Source: Nageia nagi
Taxonomy: Eukaryota > Pinophyta
Length of the DNA stretch: 64,000 nt
Direction of reading: 5' to 3'
NCBI GenBank assembly: GCA_050084985.1
Contig: JBITNC010000001.1
Span: 149,916,001-149,980,000 of the forward strand
Position numbers and translations under genes: made by a program. Positions 12,313 to 23,331 of this stretch are shown here, in pieces. The notes beneath the pieces were generated by a model, which was not told the origin of the DNA, did not search any database, and worked only from the letters and a program-made list of their open reading frames with translations. Position 1 is the stretch's first letter. The number at the start of each line of letters is the position of its first letter.

Positions 12313-12427
12313 TTTATAAATTTAAACTCATGATAATCTGTAAAATCATGATGACATAAGATACATCCATTAGTAACCATTAATTAAATTAAATCCAAAA
12401 TGTATGTTATACATATTATTATAAATT

Positions 12428-12787
12428 AGTAATATCTTTAATATTATTAGTACCTTTAATAATATCATTTTTCCTATTATATTCCCAAATCTCTCCTTCA
12501 AATTTTTCTATGTTTTTGTCTACTTGCCACATCTTTGGTGTAAAAGGATAAATTTAGGAAATGTACTCAGATGCATAAAAAAAATATTCTTATACAATGT
12601 ATCCCTCACCCATTGATCCTTCTATCCATGATTTTTTTTCTATTTTTTTTTAATATTTTTAAAAATATCTCCACAAAAACATGCTTCTAACACTTATAAC
12701 ATATGTTATTTCTATTTCATCTAATAGATGGATCAATATGTGCACTTGTATATCTATAAAAGTAGCAAAATTTTCATTTTTAAATGT
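12428..12787 (-). pseudogene. CACTA TNP2 transposase, DUF4218-like part
   Basis: Minus strand reads FIDIQVHILIHLLDEIE, matching the F-x-I-x-V-H-x-x-V-H-L-x-D-E-I-E core of DUF4218. It continues through a degenerate K-rich stretch to EGYIV*EYFFYASEYI, like the E-x-x-Y-x-x-E-E-x-x-x-F segment. It stops abruptly at 12,787, where the large Tat element was inserted. The reading continues in frame at 37,317 on the far side of that element when one copy of the 5-bp duplication is counted. One TAG sits where Gln is expected. Confidence 0.75.
12783..12787. other. Candidate target-site duplication, left copy (AATGT)
   Basis: AATGT here and at 37,317-37,321 flank the large Tat element. Joining the flanks with one copy restores the minus-strand CACTA reading frame, which supports the pair strongly. 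Two extra bases (AT) separate this copy from the TG start of the LTR at 12,790. Confidence 0.7.
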
Positions 12788-12789
12788 AT

Positions 12790-14590
12790 TGTTAATCTTT
12801 TAGAATCACACTTTGAAGAGGGTAATATTATTTCAATTCATGATTCTTTCATTCAATCATTCATTGATTCTTTATTCTCAATAAAGTCCCTTCTATAAAT
12901 CTCACTCCTTATTTCCTATTCTTTCATATTTTTAAATTATGTACTAAATGTAAAGTATTTATACTTAGTATCCTTTGCATAGGCTAGTTAGGATTTATTT
13001 TTGATCAAGTCAAGTTCGATTCATGTTCATATTTTTGCATCTTAGTCAAGGGAAGTGCACTTAAACTCCCACCATTTCATTGCAAAGTGGGATATTTTTG
13101 TATATATTCATTTGAGTCATTTCTAGAATATATGAATAAGTAAAAGGTCCAAGGGTTCCCATTTTATAAAATTAGCAAAGTCATTTTTGGGAAATATTTT
13201 ATGAGATCCATGAATGTGTCTAAGTCTAGTTTGGGTCTTATCAAAACTATAATTATTTAGGTGTAAGTATTATATAGTATGGGAGTTATTGTTAGGCATT
13301 GTTGTATATAATTTTTAGTTTAGATTCAATTCATTCATCAGGCTATATTTTAGAACCTATGAAATTCTAGAGAAGTTGCACCTTATGATAGAAATTAATG
13401 GCCTCTAATTTCATCTAGTATTCCTAAAGGTATTAATGGAGAGAGACATTACAATGCTCACATTCAATAGACCTCACTGATTTTAAGCGATGATGTCATA
13501 ATTTTCAAGAAAAATCAATAAATGGTAAGACTTATCAAATATCTTATAAATGTTGCCAAGATATATAAGACCCACCCATAATGAAAGAAGACTATAAGAG
13601 GAAGGGAATACCTAGGTCCACTTAATCAAGAGTGTATCAACCCTAGGGCTCTGCAAACATGTCAACTATAGCTCATTTCCACATGGTAGCAATAGTCTAC
13701 CTTCAAGATTGAATGATACATCTATCTTCACCCTTACAATGTAAAATATTTAATGGTTACAAAGAGTTAGGTAGTTGTTAACTATTGATAAAGGTTAATC
13801 GTACCAATCAAAATGGAAGGCCATAATTCATAATTTTAGAAAAAATCCTAGAAGATCAATTCAAATATAGATATTATGGATTGAGGTTGAAGAGGTACAA
13901 AGATTGAAGGCTTGTAGATTGCCAAGCTTTGGCACTAAATTAAAACCATACTGTATAATCAGTTACAATTGTAAATTGATTTATACATGTATATATTTAA
14001 GTTTATATTATTCTTTGTAAATAGTAGTTGTAGTCATTAATGGTGGATAACCACGTATTTTATAAATAGAATCTATAAATAGTGGTCTATTAGAGCTCTA
14101 AAAGGTTGAACATTTTAGCAAAGTTGCCTAGTGCAAGAAGTATTTTCATATATGATAATACAATAGAGTGATATTTTTCCCTTTGTAATTTGTGGCTATT
14201 ATTATGTTTTGTAAGCATTATATATGAAGCATTATCTTAATTTATGGCTATGTATTACAATTGTGAGACCCCAAGGGTAAGATAGTTATTCTATTATTAA
14301 TTTTGGTAATGGATTACTATCTATGTAGTAATTCCTAGACTAATTAGTTTTAGCTTGCTTTCAGTAATTTAGTTTTCAATCTCTTTCCTTGTTACTCTTT
14401 ACCTCATTTATCCCTTTTTAGTTACTTTCAACATTTTTCATATATAGGAATTGGTCTATAACTTGAAGATTAAGCAAAAAACCCCCATCAACATATTGTC
14501 CCACCACCTTCTTCTATTTCAAGGATTCTACTATTACAGGCAATGGAGAACTATACTAGACCAAACCTTAAGGTTACATTATAATGATCA
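12790..14590 (+). repeat. 5' LTR of the large Tat element
   Basis: It aligns along its length with 35,500-37,316, including ACTTTGAAGAGGGTAATATT near the start and AAACCTTAAGGTTACATTAT at the end. It starts TGTTAATC and ends TGATCA. A TATAAATAG box lies at 14,061. The palindrome begins inside it at 13,748, so its 3' half exists a second time, inverted, at about 16,270-17,113. I find no convincing primer-binding site directly after its end. Confidence 0.85.
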
Positions 14591-17113
14591 ATAGTAGAAA
14601 CATCCATTTTTGGTACATTTGATGGGATTCAAGTAAATATCCATATCTTTTGGGGCATCAAAAGCCAGATAGATGAGTTTGGTAAGCTATCCCATTTTGT
14701 ACTTTAAATTTTATAAAGTTTAATAGACCTTATTGGTGAATTTACTATCATACTGGTCAACTTTTTGAACCTTGGTACCTCCAAAATATAGATTTACTAG
14801 AAGTAGTGCAAAAAATTCCTTAATATGGCCCAGATTTCAAGATCTATTAGTTCCTTAAAGGAGGACTAGGTGAAAGATTTATCAAACCTTATCTACTCAA
14901 ATTCCTTTAAGATATGTCCCATTAATAGATGTATTTGAGTCTATCCAACAAAATCTTTCACCTCAAACTAGTGGTCCATATATGTGTCAACTTGCCCCTA
15001 GAGATTTTTTTTCTTGGAATAATAGTTATCCCTTGGTAATTCCTACCAACTCATCAACTATTACCTAAGGATCCTTTAAGGTTTTATATAAATATTATGG
15101 GTTAAGAAAAATACCTTATGAACACTTCCAATATGTATCTTTACTAGGTTTAAGCTTTAATATTATTGATGAAACTATCATAATGATACTGTTGTCACAT
15201 TCTTTTGAAGGCAAAGTAGCTGAATGGTTTAGAATTCTTACCCCTCAATATATCAAGACATGGGGAGAGTTATGTCAATCTTTAATCAAAATATTTGCTA
15301 TAAATGGTGATGATATAACCCTTTTGAACCTCATAGCATGTATCAAAAGATATCCTCATAAGTCTATAAATGATTTTAATATAATATTTAAGAAAATATG
15401 AAAATTCATTCCAATAAGGATCAAGGTTTTGTTACCTTGATCCTTATTGGAATGAATTTTCATATTTTCTTAAATATTATATTAAAATCATTTATAGACT
15501 TATGAGGATATCTTTTGATACATGCTATGAGGTTCAAAAGGGTTATATCATCACCATTTATAGCAAATATTTTGATTAAAGATTGACATAACTCTCCCCA
15601 TGTCTTGATATATTGAGGGGTAAGAATTCTAAACCATTCAGCTACTTTGCCTTCAAAAGAATGTGACAACAGTATCATTATGATAGTTTCATCAATAATA
15701 TTAAAGCTTAAACCTAGTAAAGATACATATTGGAAGTGTTCATAAGGTATTTTTCTTAACCCATAATATTTATATAAAACCTTAAAGGATCCTTAGGTAA
15801 TAGTTGATGAGTTGGTAGGAATTACCAAGGGATAACTATTATTCCAAGAAAAAAAATCTCTAGGGGCAAGTTGACACATATATGGACCACTAGTTTGAGG
15901 TGAAAGATTTTGTTGGATAGACTCAAATACATCTATTAATGGGACATATCTTAAAGGAATTTGAGTAGATAAGGTTTGATAAATCTTTCACCTAGTCCTC
16001 CTTTAAGGAACTAATAGATCTTGAAATCTGGGCCATATTAAGGAATTTTTTGCACTACTTCTAGTAAATCTATATTTTGGAGGTACCAAGGTTCAAAAAG
16101 TTGACCAGTATGATAGTAAATTCACCAATAAGGTCTATTAAACTTTATAAAATTTAAAGTACAAAATGGGATAGCTTACCAAACTCATCTATCTGGCTTT
16201 TGATGCCCCAAAAGATATGGATATTTACTTGAATCCCATCAAATGTACCAAAAATGGATGTTTCTACTATTGATCATTATAATGTAACCTTAAGGTTTGG
16301 TCTAGTATAGTTCTCCATTGCCTGTAATAGTAGAATCCTTGAAATAGAAGAAGGTGGTGGGACAATATGTTGATGGGGGTTTTTTGCTTAATCTTCAAGT
16401 TATAGACCAATTCCTATATATGAAAAATGTTGAAAGTAACTAAAAAGGGATAAATGAGGTAAAGAGTAACAAGGAAAGAGATTGAAAACTAAATTACTGA
16501 AAGCAAGCTAAAACTAATTAGTCTAGGAATTACTACATAGATAGTAATCCATTACCAAAATTAATAATAGAATAACTATCTTACCCTTGGGGTCTCACAA
16601 TTGTAATACATAGCCATAAATTAAGATAATGCTTCATATATAATGCTTACAAAACATAATAATAGCCACAAATTACAAAGGGAAAAATATCACTCTATTG
16701 TATTATCATATATGAAAATACTTCTTGCACTAGGCAACTTTGCTAAAATGTTCAACCTTTTAGAGCTCTAATAGACCACTATTTATAGATTCTATTTATA
16801 AAATACGTGGTTATCCACCATTAATGACTACAACTACTATTTACAAAGAATAATATAAACTTAAATATATACATGTATAAATCAATTTACAATTGTAACT
16901 GATTATACAGTATGGTTTTAATTTAGTGCCAAAGCTTGGGAATCTACAAGCCTTCAATCTTTGTACCTCTTCAACCTCAATCCATAATATCTATATTTGA
17001 ATTGATCTTCTAGGATTTTTTCTAAAATTATGAATTATGGCCTTCCATTTTGATTGGTACGATTAACCTTTATCAATAGTTAACAACTACCTAACTCTTT
17101 GTAACCATTAAAT
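13748..17113. repeat. Near-perfect 3.37 kb palindrome (inverted repeat, 6-bp centre)
   Basis: Position x pairs with 30,861 minus x. The arms are 13,748-15,427 and 15,434-17,113 (1,680 bases each) around the 6-base centre TTTGTT. Every segment I compared matched except one base pair (13,921 with 16,940). The left arm carries the second half of the 5' LTR and the start of gag. The right arm is the same sequence inverted, so the 72-residue gag piece occurs on both strands (15,183-15,401 and 15,460-15,678). Arm identity far exceeds that of the two LTRs, so the inversion is young, kept uniform by gene conversion, or an assembly artefact. Confidence 0.95.
14591..15427 (+). pseudogene. gag N-terminal part, large Tat element
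   Basis: The start of gag, which forms the retroelement particle. The readable core is at 15,183-15,401 (72 residues): GKVAEWFRILTPQYIKTW followed by a basic, Leu-rich region matches the Retrotrans_gag pattern G-x-A-x-x-W. Upstream sequence (14,640-15,180) is also coding-like but frameshifted and with stops. The reading stops at the palindrome centre. What follows in + orientation after 17,113 does not visibly continue this domain, so part of gag was probably replaced or lost when the palindrome formed. Confidence 0.75.
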
Positions 17114-18300
17114 GGTGGAAATTAATATTATAGAAAAGCATTTCACTTGGAAATTAATATGTTAATTATAATGTTGAGGGATACTTTCCCAAATATCTAT
17201 TATATAGCTAAATCTATTGGACATACCTTAGTGTTCTCTGGAAAGATGCATCCTAGATCCATTATGCTCATATTTCCTAATCTACCTCCAAAGCAAGCTC
17301 TATTAAAAATTCCTCATCCTAAAGTACTAGCCTTACCTTCTCCTCATAAACCCATGGTTTAGAATCAAATACTAGCACTCTTAACTCTTACATCTATAAG
17401 TACAAATACTATTTCTTATTCATCAAAGGAAGAAAGGATAAGGCAATTGGAGATAATAATTAGGAACCTCAAAAATAAGTTCACTCTATAAGATAGGTAG
17501 AATTAAGGCTTTAACTATCATAGATATGATAACTAGTATCAACCAAGATTATATCCCCAAAATAGTCAAACAGAATAACTTCTTACTCCTAAAGCTATAG
17601 AAAACATAGTCATGGTTGGTTCTACAGAGAGTGATACTTTAGGTATTACAAAATGGTGCCCTTCATATTTAGCTCCTCATTTTCTAGATTCATGTGTAGT
17701 GTATCAACATTAATATTTGGTCTTACATTCTAACCAAATGGTATAACCTACATCAAATCTTACTATAAATCTTACCATGTTAAAGTTTTGGATCTTAGGT
17801 TTTGTTGGAGAAGAAGCTAACTATGTTCAAACCAAAGCTTCAAGCTCAATAGCCCTGTAGCAAGCCTAAGTTTCTCAACAAAATCAACAACCCATTCTAT
17901 CTCAACCAAATCTAAAAAGAGCTAAGGATCCTATTTTTCAACCTTATATTCTAGTTAATCAACTTTTGAACTATCTAGGTCAAATTTCACAAGGCTTGGG
18001 TAATGTTGCTCCTATTGCAAGAAACCCTGCTCAAACCAAAAGTGAATTCATAGATAAAGAGAGACCTACTCCATTGAAATATCCATTCACAATTGAACAT
18101 CATAAGGATAAAGCCACTCAAAAATTTATATCTTACTAGACTATTCAAAAAAGTAAGTTAGCCCCTTACGTTCCATACAATATCATGTAATAATTAATGA
18201 GAACACCTACAAAAATGGTAATGTTTAATGCATTGAGTATCTAGGTCAAATTGATATTTTGCAATAATCTTTAAATCTTAAAAAGAATAATAAAAGGTTT
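17114..18300 (+). pseudogene. gag C-terminal and linker relic, large Tat element
   Basis: Plus-strand reading resumes after the palindrome with a 71-residue open piece (17,147-17,362) and then broken frames. A Gln- and Asn-rich stretch near 17,840-18,060 includes QQNQQPILSQPN. TAG and TAA occur where Gln is likely. I see no intact CCHC knuckle. By position it links gag to the protease. Confidence 0.5.
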
Positions 18301-18891
18301 AATGAGGGAAATGTAGTGTGTGTAATCTCTGATGATGTTCCTCTAGATCCTATAGGTATAAGAAGATCTTCATCTTTTTATCTATCCCTTAGATTAGAAG
18401 GTTGGGTAGTTAAAAATTGTATGATTGATATCGAAGCTGCTATTACCATTATTCGTAAAGTTGTTGCAAATAAGATGAAATTGTACATTACTTGATGCAT
18501 AGATGGAATCATACAAATATATTCTTATCTTGTAGATGTGATTGGTAGTGTTAAAGGAGTACTTATAACCCTAAATGCATTCCCTAATATTTGTGTCATT
18601 CATGATATTATTGTAGTTGATATTTCACCTCTATTTGGAATCTATTTATCCATAGAATTCACTACCAAGTTGGGAGGGTACTTAGCTTTAGATTACATAC
18701 ACCTCCTACTTCCTTTCAAGAACAAGATGGTCAAAATCCCAAATGAGGGTACTAAGAGTTTCCATCTTATGAAGATATCTAAGGAAAACTATATGAATGA
18801 TCTTGAGCAAGTAGAGGTATTTGAAAGGGATCCACTCAAGGAATCACTACTAACTACCAAAATTATTTTAGCTAATGATCTTAATGATTAG
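18300..18891 (+). pseudogene. Aspartic protease relic of Tat/Ogre type
   Basis: The reading contains GVLITLNAFPNICVIHDI, then VVDISPLFGIYLSIEFTTKL, then GGYLALDYIHLLLPFKNKMV. The VVD-x-x-P-x-x-G-x-x-L-S-x-x-x-x-x-K-L-G-G-Y series is the C-terminal half of proteases from the Tat/Ogre group. The catalytic D-[ST]-G segment should lie upstream, near 18,420-18,500, but is not readable there. The last 117 residues (18,538-18,891) are open. The tail is acidic and leads toward the RNase H region. Confidence 0.65.
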
Positions 18892-18954
18892 ATCACTGAT
18901 ATTGGTATGGGAAACTACTACTTATTTAAAAATGTTTAGCTAATGTTAGTCTCA

Positions 18955-19438
18955 ATAGAGAGAACATGAGGTATGGATGATGTATTTTGATGGGGCCAGA
19001 TTGAAACATGATTGCGATGTTAGTGTTGTCTTCAAATCACCTGAGGGATAAATGAGAATGTTCTCATTCAAAATCACATGGATATGCATAAATAATGCTT
19101 CTAAATATGAATCCATCTATTTAGGGTTATTTAAGGCTATAAGCATGGGCATCCAATGCATAGTAGTCTATGGTGATTTTGAACTAGTCATAAAAAAAAT
19201 CAAAGATAAAATTAGTGCAAAGCATCACTATCTAAAGACTTATAGGAATAGGTTATGGGACCTTATGGAGTCATTCTTGGTACTCAATTTTATCTCTATT
19301 CCTAGGAAGTATAATCAAGTTGTTGATGCATTAGTAGGTAAAAGAGCACATTTCAATCCTTCTCATCATAAGAGAGGTAGCTATGGATTTAAATTCCTAT
19401 TTAGGCCATCTATTCCTAAGACTACAAATTTTTGATAG
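18955..19438 (+). pseudogene. Extra RNase H (RVT_3/archaeal type) upstream of RT
   Basis: RNase H degrades the RNA of the RNA-DNA hybrid during reverse transcription. The order is WMMYFDGARLKHDCDV (first catalytic Asp), NNASKYESIYLGLFKAISMG (Glu in the AEYEAL position), VVYGDFELVIKKIK (second Asp), KYNQVVDALVG (last Asp). All four acidic positions remain. One TAA interrupts between the first and second blocks. 127 residues are open from 19,052. This domain lies before RT here. In the nested Tat element at 28-34 kb the same domain type lies after RT and the gypsy RNase H. Confidence 0.8.
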
Positions 19439-19858
19439 GCATTTGACTTTGATGAACATATTATGAATTTTCTTATAGATGAAGTAGTAGCTCACACCTT
19501 TGATGTAATAGAGTTGCTTAATTATTTTCAAAAATTGAATGTTATACAACTTAGAAATAATTTTATACCCAAAGGTATACTTTTCTTTGAATGATTATTT
19601 AATTATAAATATATTCAAAAAGCCAAAACATTAGCTATTCAAAAGGAAAACAATGTTGAGTTAGAATTTGAAACCAAAAAATGCATAAAAGTTATATCAA
19701 AGTGCACAAAAGTAAAAAGATAGATGATACTCCAAATTTATCATGAGTTCTCTAAGGTTATTACCTAAACTTATGATGATATGGAGATATATGATAGGAA
19801 TGTGATCCAACACACCCATAAAGCTCATGACAAAGCCAAGCTATACAAGTATAAGTAG

Positions 19859-20710
19859 ATGCTAGTTAACCCAAGAATAGAAGAGGCTATGAAGAAGGAA
19901 TTGCTTAATCTCCTAGATGCTAAGATTATTTATCCTATTAATAATTCTTCTTGGGTAGAAAATTTAGTCCTAGTAAAGAAAAAGAATGGACAAATCAGGT
20001 TGTTTGTAGATTTTAGAAATCCAAATCAAGTGTTCCTTAAAGATAACTATCCTATCCCTCCTATGGAGCAGATCCTTCAAATAGAAGTTGAAACATGTTG
20101 CTTTTCTATGATTGATGGTTATTTAAGATTCAACCAAATTTGGGTAAAGAATGATAATCAGTTCAAAACTACATTCACTACCAAGTGGGGAACATTTGCA
20201 TTTTAGAGAATGGCTTTTGGTCTTTCCAATGCTAGGGCTACTTTTTAGAGAGTCATGAATCATGGCTTTGGTGACTTGATAAATAACATTATCCTGGTCT
20301 ACTTGGATGATATCATAGTATTTTCTAAAAGTAGAAATGATCACTTGAATCACCTCAGGCACATTTTTGAAAAATGTATACAATTCAAGATTTCTATCAA
20401 TCCCAAAAAGTCTATTTTTATAGTTAACCAAGGAAAATTGGTTGATCATCTTGTCTCAAAAAAAGACTTGGTAATTGATCTAGATAGAGTGAAAGCTATT
20501 AAATATTTTCCTATAGCTTCAAATAATAAGGCCCTACACTCCTTCCTTGGTTAAATAAATTTTGTTAGAAAGTTTATTAATGATTTTTTGGAGATTATTT
20601 CACCAATCACAATAATGTTAAAGAAATATGTTGTGTTTTTCTAGTTTGAAGAAGCAAAGCAAGCTTTTCATGATATCAAAAAGGAAATAACCAAAGCCCT
20701 TATTTTATAA
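19859..20710 (+). pseudogene. Ty3/gypsy reverse transcriptase relic
   Basis: Motifs in order: AKIIYPINNSSWVENLVLV, RLFVDFRNPNQ, DNYPIPPMEQIL, SMIDGYLRFNQI (the first catalytic Asp region), TFTTKWGTFAF, RMAFGLSNARATF, and LVYLDDIIVFSKS with the active-site YLDD near 20,297. Three TAG/TAA stops fall at positions where relatives carry Gln or Gly, such as before RMAFGL and before RVM. Without these stops the domain would be full length. The catalytic aspartates remain, so loss of function is due to stops rather than active-site change. Confidence 0.9.
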
Positions 20711-21145
20711 AAATCTTAATTTTCTAAAATATTTTAGCATGTATGCATATGGACCATAAAAAGTGTTGTTACTATTTTAGCCTAGAAAAATGGCTAGAAG
20801 GAAGAGCATCCCATTGAATTTCCTAGTCAAACATTGCACCAACATCAAAGAAGGTACTCATTTATTAAGAAGAAAGTGTTTTCCATAATGAGAGGACTTA
20901 AAAAGTTTAAGCATTATGTGTACCACAACAAGATGCTTGTATATACCATTCACTTAGATGTAAAAAATTATGTTATCCAAGGAGAATTGGATGAATGAAA
21001 ATTTGGTTGGATCACAAGAATAATGGAGCATGATATAGAAATTAAACCAACCAAGATCATAAGGGGAAGAGCCCTATGTGAAAATATAGTAGAGGTTGCA
21101 CACATGATCACCATCATTTAGGATGAAGAGCATCTTAACCAAGAG
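20711..21145 (+). pseudogene. Gypsy-type RNase H relic
   Basis: It directly follows RT. A FSMYAYGP block corresponds to the first strand, and frames then shift. HLDVKNYVIQGELDE and TRIMEHDIEIKPTKIIRG, allowing for frame and stops, correspond to the end of the gypsy RNase H and its tether. Several TAG codons and at least two frameshifts are present, so I cannot state which catalytic residues remain. Confidence 0.65.
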
Positions 21146-21289
21146 AGTGATTGGATAAAGTAATTCATTTTTTATTTTAGAACTAGTAAATGTCCTAAAT
21201 ATTTGGATAGGTTTCAAAGAAGAAGATTTAGATTACAGTTATTGAATTTTATGATGATATATGACCATCTTTATAGGAAGAATTATATC

Positions 21290-22395
21290 AAACCCTATTA
21301 AGATGTGTGACTTAGGATGAGGCCCAAATAATTTTATATGAATTTTATTAAGGATTCTCTTGAGGACACTATATTGGCCCTACCACAATAATAAAAATAT
21401 TGCAAGTGGGCTATTATTGGCCTATGATATTTCAAGATTCATTCAAGATAGCTCAGAAGTATGAAAAATACAACAAATATATGGGAAGAAGAAGATAAGA
21501 TGCAATACCTCTCAAACCTATGGTAATTGAAGAACCTTTCCAACAATGGAGTTTAGACATCATTAGTGTTATAAATTCAAATTCTTCAATAGGCCACAAG
21601 TTTATTATGAATGCAATAGACTACTTCATAAGATGGTCAAAAGCTATGCCATATAAGAGTGTAGATCAAGAGGCAATAATCAAGATGGTCAAGAGATTAA
21701 TTTCTCACTTTGGAATCCCATAGACTATTATGTTAGATAATTATCCTACATTTATTAGAGCTAATTTATCAAAATTTGTTGTTGAGTATGGAATCTCCTA
21801 GATGTTCTCTTCAAACTATTACTTGCAAAGGAACATGTTAGCAGAATCAATAAACAAAAACTTTACCTAGATCATTAAAACAAAAATTGAAGGGAATCCT
21901 AGATAGTGGCATACATAATTAGACTATGCATTATGGGTAAATAGGATCAATATAAAATAAACTATCAAAACATCCCTTATGCATTGGTTTATGGTAAACT
22001 ACTAGTGTTGCCAATCAATTTTGAGTTACCTACATTGAATATCCTATAAGGGTTAGAAGAATATGAATTTGGGCCACTAAAAGTAAGATTCAATCAATTG
22101 ATAAAGTTGGAAGAAGATAAGAACAAAGCTTATCAAGCCTTTTAGCATCAATAATAGATTGTTAAAAAATGGTTTGATAAAAAAATCTTCCCAAGTAAAA
22201 TTTGAAGTTGGAAACATTATCCTCAAATGGTATGAGGAAAGAGCAAATCTTGAGAAATATCAAAAATTCTATTCCTTATGGAGCAGGACCTATATCATCA
22301 TTCAATACTTACAAAACAATGCATTCAAGATTCAATATATTACCAAGTCCTAGGAACTACCTATACCAATGAATGGAATCTATTTGAAATATTAC
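21290..22395 (+). pseudogene. Integrase relic, large Tat element
   Basis: Integrase inserts the cDNA. The H2C2 zinc finger reads GHYIGPTTIIKILQVGYYWP and then YEKYNKYMG, where both expected Cys are now Tyr. The core has WSLDIISV (first Asp), TIMLDNYP (second Asp) and LAESINKN (Glu), so D, D and E remain. The C-terminal part reads VGNIILKWYEERANLEKY and ends with LPIPMNGIYLKYY near 22,395. Open pieces are 67 and 64 residues, separated by TAG/TAA stops. The piece KSVDQEAIIKMVKRLISHFG is well kept. Confidence 0.85.
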
Positions 22396-22992
22396 CGAGT
22401 GATCAGGTAATTTCATAACACCCGCTAGGATTGTAGAGTGTAAATAATATTATGAAACTAGTTATTTATTTAATATCTTTTGTTTATGTAAAAACAAGTT
22501 TGTATATACTTTATTTATCATAGGTCTACTTCCTAAGGCTTTAAATAATTGTTAATGGTAGCATTTAATAGACATGGTGGTAGTTAAGTTCAATGGCTAT
22601 AAAATGTCACATCAGAGGATTAGCCTCCCACACATAAGATTACCTCAAAAATCCACCAGCTCACATCATACTTACAATTTTAAAATTTGATACATTTGAG
22701 TTAAATGCTATCCCACCTATCAACCCTAACACCACACTCTTTGCGAACTCTAACATTCTTGATTCATTAATTGCCATTAATAGATAATAGTCATAAACCC
22801 TAGAAAAATAAAACATAATCCTCAAACTTATTTCCTCACTTAGTAAATTTTAGAGCCTAAGGTTTCAAGAGTTATAGAGCATCTTATCTATAAATCTTTT
22901 GGTGCTAAGTGTGGAAGAGTTTCAAAGTTTTGTTTCATAGAGGTTGCATGAGTTTGATGTTTACCTAAGCTATTCAAAAACTATTGAACATC
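22396..22992 (+). other. Spacer between integrase and downstream ORF
   Basis: AT-rich sequence with no open frame. By position it would act as the leader of the downstream ORF. I see no clear promoter or splice acceptor that I would trust. Confidence 0.4.
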
Positions 22993-23031
22993 ATGGCTAG
23001 TGCTAAGAAGATTGAGGTAGCTATGAAAGAG

Positions 23032-23036
23032 GGATT
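23032..23036. other. Target-site duplication, left copy (GGATT)
   Basis: GGATT here and at 26,866-26,870 directly flank the Copia-type element. Removing the element and one copy restores the reading frame of the interrupted ORF. Confidence 0.95.
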
Positions 23037-23317
23037 TGTTGGAAGTATTTCTAACATGATTCCTAAGTCCTAACTTATTAGGATTAATTAATTAGGACTA
23101 AAGTATTTTCCTAAGTATCTAGGTCTAAGTATTTATTAGTTTATTGTTATAACAAGTAATTTGTCATGTAGTGATCTAAGGGTGATACGTATAGTGTGAG
23201 TTTTTTATGGTCATGAGAATATTATTCTCAACTTCTTATCTTGTCTTGTAATGGCTTTCTTAAGCCTATATATGTAACTCATTTTGATGAATATTACAGA
23301 ACATTTTGGTTCTCTCA
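23037..23317 (+). repeat. 5' LTR of the Copia-type element
   Basis: 281 bases, TGTTGGAAGT ... TTCTCTCA. A TATA-like CCTATATATG lies near 23,265. It ends two bases before the primer site. It aligns base for base with the 3' LTR apart from about eight substitutions and a single-T indel near 23,260. Confidence 0.95.
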
Positions 23318-23319
23318 AA

Positions 23320-23331
23320 TGGTATTAGAGC
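23320..23331 (+). other. Primer-binding site, initiator-Met tRNA
   Basis: TGGTATTAGAGC, two bases after the LTR. It differs from the common TGGTATCAGAGC by one C-to-T change. This site primes minus-strand cDNA synthesis. Confidence 0.92.

Noticed and set aside
14611-14630. Primer-binding site TGGTACATTT after the 5' LTR of the large element
   Set aside because: It is 20 bases from the LTR end and matches no tRNA end I know, so I did not call it.
15183-15678. Two separate, convergent genes with identical 72-residue products
   Set aside because: They are the same gag fragment seen on both arms of the palindrome (positions sum to 30,861), not two genes.
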